DNA from: Lunularia cruciata
Lineage: Eukaryota > Streptophyta > Marchantiopsida > Lunulariales > Lunulariaceae
Direction of reading: 5' to 3'
Assembly (NCBI GenBank): GCA_948567375.1
Contig: OX419757.1
Span: 52,635,665-52,699,664, forward strand
Length of the DNA: 64,000 nucleotides
Part shown: piece by piece, positions 56,353-64,000 of the stretch
Position numbering within the stretch: position 1 is the first letter of the stretch
Layout: each line of letters opens with the position of its first letter
Notes under the pieces: generated by a model
Database searches by the model: none
The model's input: only the letters and a program-made list of their open reading frames with translations
Told to the model about the DNA's origin: nothing
Made by a program: the position numbers and the translations under genes

Positions 56353-57432
56353 CTACAATAACATCAAGACAAATGGTTGTTGGTAAATCTAGATCTTTTC
56401 TATAGATAAGAAAGTAAGGAGAGAAAGATGCTAAGGAGGCTTGCTAGTTGAACCAATAACCCATGGCAAACCAAAATAATTGGAGATCTCAATCTCCCAA
56501 GTGACTTCTCTACAAACCATACTTAATCAATCCTCTCTTTTGAGCCACTCTCTTTGCTAGGCCATCTATTTTACGATGATCTTGGGAGGTAGTATGGTGA
56601 TCAATCAAGGCCTTATCACATAAGACTTGAACTCTCCCATAAACTTTGTACCTTGATTAGTCAAAACCTCACATGGTGCCCCAAAATAATTAAGAACCCA
56701 ATCCAAGAACAAGTAAGTTGTCCCTTCATTGGACTTGTCATGAAGTGCCACCAACTCAATCCACTTGGAGAAGTGCTCCACCATAACCAAAATATACCAA
56801 GGTCCATACTTGAATATTAACCTAACACCATGATAAGTAATGGGTGTAATTATGGCACGGGAGCATTAAATGATGATCTAACTTGGTCATAAACCATACA
56901 TCTAGTAACAAATTGTTGCACATTGGTCTATATACCATGCCACCAATAATGACTCTAGAGTAAGCTATTTGTGCACTTTGCTCCAAAATTTCATATCTTC
57001 TCATGAGCATGACATACTAATTGTGGTTTTTGAGATAGAATTGGTACTAATCATACTCTACCATCTTCCCATACCCAAAGAAGGTATTTGTTCTCCAATC
57101 TAAATTGGTTGGCTTGTTGAAGACATAGACTCTCTCCTTGGCACCAACTATACCACCCAATGTAAAGATAATTCATTACTAAGACATCATCATGAATGTC
57201 TCAATGACATGTACTAATATTTCCACCCTTTAGATCTATGAAGTCAATAGCTCCTCTTGTATGTATTGAGAGAAATACCATCAAAGCCTTTGGAAATACA
57301 CATAGAAGGGTAGATGCATGCCAAATTTACACCATCTCCTCATCTAACTCACCATGCAAACATGGTCTAGTCTGATCTTGCTAGTTGGGACATGAGTTTC
57401 TACTCAATCTATCTGCATCATGGTTCACTACT
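56353..57432 (-). pseudogene. A2 integrase core and zinc-binding part
   Basis: 56605-56790 is open: VEHFSKWIELVALHDKSNEGTT...VLTNQGTKF, where Asn replaces the second catalytic Asp. 56353-56600 is the C-terminal core with the GLAKR-like Glu region. The His/Cys part lies at 56870-57060. The NHDAD-like RNase H end is at 57400-57432, where the D3 solo LTR is inserted. Confidence 0.8.
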
Positions 57433-58176
57433 TGTAATACCCAGAGCTACCCATATGATCTCAATGTGAAATTTGGTTTGGTAACATCTAGATTAACATC
57501 TGTTATACATGATGGACAAAATAGATCAGATAGAATTATCACCAAAAGAGTATTTCTACTAATAAGGCATAAATTGAAATAGACTTGAAAACCTTAGAAC
57601 CCATAGTTAGACATATGATTTAAAGGTGAGAATTGGTTTGGTGATATCTAGAAGGATGTTACATATGATGGAATAAATAGATCAGAAAGAGGTATCACCA
57701 AAATGAGACTTCTACTAATAGAATAGGAACCAAAATATGCTTGAAATCTTTCAAGGCAATTTTGGAGGCCTAAACAAATGAATTAGGCCTTGAAAATGTG
57801 CACATTCCTCCCCCAAAAGTAAAGGTGGCATTCTCTCCCCCTTGCTTTTTCTCGTCAAGAGCTTTCCAACGGTACTTCACCCATGTGATTTTGAGATTCC
57901 CATAAGAAGATTCCCTAAGATATTCCTTCCAATCAAAGCTTATTCGACCAACCAAATAGGATCAGGACCGACATGTCACCTATCCAAGTAAGTAATCCAA
58001 GGGTGGAGCTTATTAACATGTCACCTATCTATGTGCCTAATTTTATGGTGGAGCATCCTTGGAGGAGATCCTCTTTGTCTATATAATAAAGGGAAGGTGC
58101 TCCTTGGGAGCATCAAATGATTGAGTGTGAAATCTGTGTTTTCTCTCTTCTCTTCTCTTGTCCCTGGAGTATTACA
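57433..58176 (+). repeat. D3: solo LTR of family D
   Basis: 744 bp, TGTAATACCC to GTATTACA, with perfect duplication CTACT (57428-57432, 58177-58181). Sense direction is +. A TATATAATAAAG box lies near 58079-58090. It is longer than the D1 LTRs because a block of about 155 bp at its start is present twice (about 57440-57595 and 57598-57750). Confidence 0.9.
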
Positions 58177-59440
58177 CTACTCTTGATCTATGAATAAACA
58201 TGAAATCATACTCTTGTAAAAATAAAGCCCATTGTGCAAGCTTCCATGAAAGCTTTTTAGACTCCATCAACCACTTTAGTGGTTAATGATCAATAATGAG
58301 AGTGACGAGGTTACCAAATAGGTAACATAAGAAATGTGCTACTTCCTACAATGTTTCCAAACATTCTTTCTCATATAAACTATTGTTGCCTATGTTGAGT
58401 TGTTAGAGCGACTAACATAGGGCACCACAAACTCCTTTCTTTCATCATCTTGTTGGGTATTTGAGTTTGAAGGGTTGAGCTTGCAGCACTGCTCCAATAT
58501 ACTCTAATCAATATGAACTTGGAATGGTTGTCCTTTGATTGGTCTCTTGAGAATAGGGTAGATGTCAATCTCTTTGTGAGCTCTATAAAAGCTCTCTTTC
58601 TCATCTCCAAACACCTCTCCTATATAAGCTTGGTCAACTTTGTCAAAGCCTTTGCATGACACTAAATCCTCTAGCATATTGGGCAATAGAAGTTTGCCAA
58701 CCCAAGAAATGCCTGCACTTTGATCACATTTTTAGGCCAAGGAATACATGCAATAGCCTCCACCTTGGTCTTCTAAATGCCAAGTCCTCCAAGGTAAATA
58801 GTGTGACCTAAATATTCAACTTGCTTATGGAACAATCTCTTCCCAAGATGAAATTTGAGTCTATGAGATCTCAATCTTTAAAACACCTCCAACAACTGTC
58901 TCTCATGGTTCTCCATAATAGTGCTATAGAGAAAAATATTATCAATATAATACCAAGAAAAATCCAATCATGCTAGGATGTTGTCCATGATCCTTTGGAA
59001 CTTGACAGGAGTGCTTTTTAACCCAAATGATAAGAACCTCCACCAATTGAGTACATCTTTGCCTTGAGGATTAATAACACAAAATGCTGGACTTGTCTTC
59101 CTCCTTGATTGACAACTATGATATGATAATCAAAGATCCAAAGTATTGAAAACCTTTGTATACCCAATCATATCAAAGATCTCCTTTGGTGTAGGCATAA
59201 CATACCAATTAACACTAGTCTATTGGTTGATGGGATAGTAATCTCCACACATTTATCTATCTATGTAGTTGCCATGCATATCCTTCTTGGCTGACATCAT
59301 TATAGCTAAAGCATACTCTCCATGTGAAATCTCTACTTGACCAAACTCAAAAAGGTCTCTACTTCAACACTAGATATGCTCTCTTCATATCATAATATCT
59401 ATAGGGACATAAAAAAGTTGATGTATCACTAGTCAACCCA
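58177..59440 (-). pseudogene. A2 RNase H and reverse transcriptase
   Basis: RNase H pieces at 58200-58600 (VHIDxS, within 58504-58686). RT at about 58690-59440, with an active site that reads YIDN near 58940-58955 (second Asp lost) and KLHLGK-type words near 58845. Matches 11270-13330 of A1 in reverse order. Confidence 0.75.
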
Positions 59441-59960
59441 ATCCAAATACCAAGCCCTTTTAGAGTACCAAAATTTTTCATACTAAAGACAAAAAAACTT
59501 ATTCAGCTCCTAAAGAACCTCCAAAATTTCCATCTTGCTCCTCTTATGTTTGGCTCCCAAGGATCTTCTATAACTGATGTAGGAGTAGAAGACACACTAA
59601 GTGGTTACTACATTAGGCCCTTGGGAGCAATAATGCCATACTTCCAACTATTTGGATCCCCAACCTTAGAGTGAAGAACCCTCACTCCTTTGCTACAAGC
59701 TCCACACGTCCTCTAGTTGCATCCCAAGTAGATTAAGGTGTGTAACCCAAGTAGACCATGCTCACCTAAATGAACCCCAAGTAGACTCCCTTCACACTCT
59801 CTCCAAGTAGCCACTAGTTGCATCCCAAGAGTACCATGTCCACTTGGTCTATTGCCCCCAACATGTGCATGAATAGTCTTGATAGGCACAAAACTTACAA
59901 GTGTCCGAGTGGTGATGCCTACCAAGCATATTCTATGATGGTCTGCCAAGTCAAGGCTCA
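59441..59960 (-). other. A2 conserved linker between RT and methyltransferase
   Basis: Within the open frame 59713-60195: HVGGNRPSGHGTLGMQLV and LLGVHLGEHGLLGLHTL agree with A1 10850-10960. No known domain. Confidence 0.55.
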
Positions 59961-60900
59961 CAATCCAAGTCAAATAGTTCATATCCATAGCCTGATCTAA
60001 TCCTTGGATACCTTTGACATTGCTAAAATGGAAATAATATTGGTACAAAAACAATTTCCCACTCTCTCTCATTGGCATTGAATTCCACCAACTACTGTAA
60101 CTATGAGTCCCAAACAACTCCAAGATCTCTCTCTTGAAAAGCATGTGAGCTTGGGAAACTAATGAGTGTAGGTAAAGTGGTTCTATATTGCCCAATAAGG
60201 TTCACTATTGCCATAGGTGACCTATTAATCAATACCATTGTTTGAGACTGACGCCCAACATCCAGAATATCATCAATGGTAAGGTGGACTAGTTAATGAA
60301 TCCCATCATAAGCATGTTATAAAACCTCTCTAGATAAGAGGTTTGTCCACCAAAGACAAAGATGATGGGTCCATGATCCAACTTTGGTTATATCCATCAA
60401 CACGGTAGGTCTCATCCAAGAATGGGCCTAATGTATATTTACCATTACCCATGTGCAAGAATCACCCATCAAAGGGACATTCTCCAAAATGTAGGATGGA
60501 GAAATAGACTAATGAACATGGAGATATCATAGAATACATAACATTTCCCAAAACACAGCAAAACAACAATCATGTAGACCCCAACCTTGGCTAGCATGAG
60601 TATGTCCTTAACATGGCAATCTAGAAATCACCAAATGAATGAGGCTATATCTCTTTGGATCTTTTGCACTCAACAAGGAAATATATACTAGTAGGGTCTT
60701 TTAGTAATCCTTGATTGTTGATATCAGTAAGATATCGATAGGCCAAGTGCACCATATAATGTAGAGAGATTCACCTAGTAGTTTCATCTCTCTCCACATA
60801 CAAGTACCTTTGAACCCATATACTTAAATGTAGTACCGCAATTAGTCCAATGCTAAATTCCACCAAACAACTCCAATAGATATACTCCCTTTATTGATAC
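59961..60900 (-). pseudogene. A2 C5-cytosine methyltransferase domain
   Basis: Second copy of the domain, minus strand. Motif I LLELFGGI is at about 60855-60885. Motif IV LPC is followed by a stop in place of Gln, then GHTHAS (about 60590-60625). Motif VI LENVP is at about 60470-60490. Motif VIII THHLCLWWTNLL is at about 60340-60385. The motif X end DQAMDMNYLTWIVSL starts at 59997 on the complement. The frame 59713-60195 runs from motif IX through X into the linker. The catalytic Pro-Cys is kept. Its independent decay from A1 shows that the domain belonged to the source element. Confidence 0.82.
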
Positions 60901-61649
60901 TACCAAGCAATAAGTGTGGTATCTAAATGTGATAAGGTAATAAAATTTGAAGGCTCATCTTCACATTGGTCTCCTTGTAGTACAAAGGCTCCACTCTAAG
61001 CCTATTGCACCTACTGATTTGTATGCTGATACAATGGCTCCTCAAAATTCTACAATGGAACATCCAAGGTGGATGGAATAATTTTACTTGCACTACAAAT
61101 CCAAGTGATCTCCTCTAGTACTAAATTATCTTCTACATGGGCATTCCCTTCTAATAAGTGATCAATCCTAATAATGGAACCACTAATTCCATGATCCCTA
61201 ACTATAGTGAGCCAAGATTTACACTACTAAACTACATTGGTAGGCAACGTACACATCTTTCACCTAATTGCTAGTCTAGCCTATAAGAAGTTATCTCTTC
61301 CCAATAGTCAATATCAAAACCCATAGGATATAACACTATTCCACTAACTAGCACATCATATGACTTTACTACTAGCACAATGGCCTCAGCTTTCACCATA
61401 GCTAGCAATCAGATGATCAGGCTAAATCTAGACAATGAGCTCTCCATAGGTCATGTAATGTGTAGAATCATCCCTAGAGATATCTGGATATGAAATGAAC
61501 ACCTCTCCACATTAGTCTTCCATAGCTCAAACTGGCAATTGTAGCCATCTCCAACATAAAGGGTTGCACAAGAGTCTAGTAAGACACTTTGTGGTGTATA
61601 GACCTTCCTTGAAGGTCTCACCAAATACAAAATCCCACTCTAGTTATCT
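60901..61649 (-). pseudogene. A2 protease and linker
   Basis: Minus-strand partner of 1210-1500 and 9335-9790. The retropepsin LLDSC-like region lies near 61570-61590, where the TAGTAAGACAC words match the A1 active-site neighbourhood. Heavily broken. Confidence 0.65.
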
Positions 61650-62329
61650 TGTGAGCCAGCTTGTCTCTCACTCAAGATGAACCTCTGATTGCTATTATGG
61701 TAATTCACCATGGACTAAGAAGGTAAGGAACTCCAACTCCATCATACTCCTCCAAGGCTAACACTCCAAGACTCAAGACATTGCTCATTAGAGAACTCAA
61801 TGAGAGAGAGATAATTGCAAATGAATGGATGATGAGTACCTCCTCATCCCTTGTTTATATACTTGTGAAATAGTTACACACTAAAGTTACTATTTACCAC
61901 AATTACTCAAGTTACTAGGCTAAAGTCAAGTAAAGTCAAAAAGTATAAAGGAATATCCATCCACATGGGCATATTCTACTAAGCATGTGATCTTATCTTG
62001 ACCCAACCACTAAGTCAATGATTCTTTCATATGGGCTATCCTTGGACTATAAAAGAATCCAAAACAAAAAAGGCTTATGGGCCCAAGAGTTCTCAAGTGT
62101 CTTCTCAAAGCCAAACACTTAGGAATAATACCAAGTCGACACACTAGAATCCAAAATAGTAGTGCTCATCTTTTCTACTTCCTCTAAAGTAAGGTCTCCA
62201 CTATCTTAGTTATGACCACATCACTAATGTAAAACCATCCTTTATCTCTATATAAATAACATCTCTCAAGTGTTTGTAATACCAAGCTAAATATCACAAT
62301 ACAACACACATGCACAAATGGGTGTTATA
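61650..62329 (-). repeat. B3: solo LTR of family B
   Basis: 680 bp, TGTGAGCC to TGTTATA; the final CA has become TA. Many small changes from B1, so it is much older. The expected target site ATCC is seen as ATCT on the left (61646-61649) and GTCC on the right (62330-62333). The family B TATA region is near 61853. Confidence 0.85.
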
Positions 62330-64000
62330 GTCCAATAGAACAACTTTAGATGTGAAACAAGCTCATTCAAGGGCAAGTCTAATTGGTAACTCCTCCAACC
62401 TAGTTGTTGTTGTTGCTTGCCATAAACCACTAATAGTTGAACGGATCTCATGCTCCTCATTTAAGCCAATTCTACCATCAACTACCTCTATGCTAAAGCA
62501 AGAACTACATAATCACTACTAAAAGTGTGGGTAGCAAACCAAAATACTAGAGCTAGATCAACTCCTAGTGTAAACATATCATTGGTTAAAATAAAAGGGA
62601 AATGCATAATCAACTAATCTAACCTCCAACATTATGCTAGACAATCTATGTAGTAGTAGGTGGTTGACTAATATCTAGTCCACCATGCACTCCATTATCA
62701 CCTGCCACACCTACACTAGGATATCTAAGAGCCATGGATATCGTTTGTAGTGCTTGAGAGAGTGTGAAAGATTGGGGAAATCAGACCTATCTAACAATCT
62801 TTCCTTTTGTGGATCCAACTCTATTGATGCTCCTCTAAGCTTTGGAGCATGTATTGCACTCCCAATCACAACAAAAAATGCATCAACATGGTCCGCTCCA
62901 CACATAAAGTCTAAAACATCTCTATCACTAACATAAGGGATGGAAGCCTCAACACCTAAATATGATCTCCTCTGAGCTATGACCATGCTAGCCAATCTTT
63001 GCTCCAAATGCTCAATCTAAGTAACCATAGCTATATCAAAAGCAAGGTCAAGTACCGTGCCCCTTCCAAGTGTGGGTCTTCTACCACCACCTCTACCACC
63101 TTGTCTCCATGACTTGGAGCTCCTCTACTACTTGCCATAGTAGTTGTACCATTGAACAACTCTAGGTGAAGATCAAAGCATTGGTCATTATTGTGGCCAA
63201 ATCTATGGCAATGGTCATATTGTCTTTGAGCTAGCTATGGTACTCTAGAGGTAACAAATCCATTGCCCTTTCTCTTGTGTTAAGGTCCACCACAAATCCA
63301 ACAAATGATACCACCACTCAATAGCTTTTATTGACCTAATAATTAAGGTAAGGGTCTAATTGCACTAGGCACTCCACTTTCTCCATATGATTTGGGCTGT
63401 CCACTCTATGCTTGGAAACCAACATGGTGTGGTGCACTTTATTGCACTCTAGAAAAAGTAACAATTGTTAATGTGGTTTCCCAACCAAATATATATATGC
63501 CCACCCTCTCCTCTACCATGTTGAGCTCAATATGCTTAGCCAAACTAAAGACCACAACCAAAGTAGGTTAGGTAGCTTATAACAACATAATATCATGTAC
63601 TCTAGTGTTTGCCTTGTGAGGCTTTCTCTAGCCTTTCTTTGGAACTCTTGCAAGCTCTTTAGCTTGTTAGTCCGCACTCCTTTGTAGTTTTACATCAAAC
63701 ACTAGAAGAAATCCACCATGAGGCTAAACCTTGGTATTGCATTAACTCCTATTATGGTGCCTCCACTCTTAGTAGCACAATCTTTAACTAGTGCACTTCC
63801 ACTAGATACATCAATGCTACTAAAGCTAAAACTTGTAGGTATTGCAAATCTACCCTTAAAGCCAAACCTAAAGTGATGGAGATGTAGTTTGGAGACCAAT
63901 AATATTTCCATAGCTCAATCTCATCCAAGTGAACTCTCTTGAACTCATGATAGTCATCTATCAATGGACCCTCTAAGTGTTATAATAACCTTATAAATAT
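62330..64000 (-). pseudogene. A2 gag and start of protease
   Basis: Minus-strand partner of A1 1-1200, running off the window. 62711-63007 is open: EQRLASMVIAQRRSYLGVEASIPYVSDRDVLDFMCG, close to A1 500-620. Knuckle 2 is at about 63180-63221, with Tyr for the first Cys (Y-x2-C-x4-H-x4-C). Knuckle 1 is near 63255-63310 (CWICGGP). Upstream gag with AKHIELNMVEERVGIYIF-like words lies at 63490-63550, and the gag start region runs to 64000. Confidence 0.72.

Noticed and set aside
1-64000. CRISPR arrays, bacterial operons, rRNA genes
   Set aside because: No regular spacer arrays, no ribosome binding sites with operon spacing and no rRNA sequence; the content is plant retrotransposon DNA.

Overview
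The window looks like intergenic DNA from a land plant with a large, repeat-rich nuclear genome. I find no host protein gene, rRNA gene or intact tRNA gene. Almost everything recognisable is LTR retrotransposon of the Ty3/gypsy type, nested up to three deep. The families, the initiator-Met-type primer sites, one TTTAGGG telomere-like block and the AT-rich spacers fit a plant; I cannot name the species (gymnosperm, fern or bryophyte are all possible).

Four gypsy families explain most of the sequence; the letters are mine. Family A is the oldest and the most unusual. Its polyprotein order reads gag zinc knuckles, aspartic protease, a C5-cytosine DNA methyltransferase, reverse transcriptase (RT), RNase H, integrase and a C-terminal PHD finger. 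Copy A1 runs on the + strand from before base 1 to about 23.3 kb. Copy A2 runs on the - strand from about 64 kb down to about 45.1 kb. Both are decayed. Family B has one apparently intact 7834-bp element (1501-9334, -) with matching 692-bp LTRs and a 1608-residue gag-pol, plus an extra upstream zinc-knuckle ORF; two solo LTRs lie at 12422-13114 and 61650-62329. Family C is a chromovirus with heat-shock-element-like palindromes in its LTRs: C1 14095-21704 (+), C2 35293-40959 (-), C3 a remnant around C2. Family D is a second chromovirus: D1 46478-56352 (-), D2 a truncated piece at about 41.16-43.56 kb, D3 a solo LTR at 57433-58176.

Layout: 1-1500 A1 gag/protease; 1501-9334 B1; 9335-12421 A1 methyltransferase, RT and part of RNase H; 12422-13114 solo B LTR; 13115-14094 A1 RNase H end and integrase; 14095-21704 C1, itself split by a 1931-bp solo LTR (15429-17359); 21705-23320 A1 integrase end, PHD finger and 3' LTR-like region; 24.1-24.6 kb an inverted A LTR fragment; 24.6-35.3 kb AT-rich spacer with tandem repeats and one decayed long LTR; 35.3-41.2 kb C2 inside C3; 41.2-43.6 kb D2; 43.6-45.1 kb unrecognised; 45.1-64.0 kb A2, split by D1 (which carries its own 3.6-kb purine-rich insert), by D3 and by a B solo LTR.

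Target-site duplications support the nesting: GAGC for B1, CTACA for D1, CTACT for D3, CCAAG for C2, GTTTT for the 1931-bp LTR and ACTGT/ACCGT for C1. Removing the inserts rejoins the A reading frames at the B1, B2 and C1 sites. Relative age is A oldest, then C and D, with B1 youngest. If the A design is right, a source element would have copied itself with RT, RNase H and integrase while also carrying its own DNA-methylating enzyme and a histone-tail reader.
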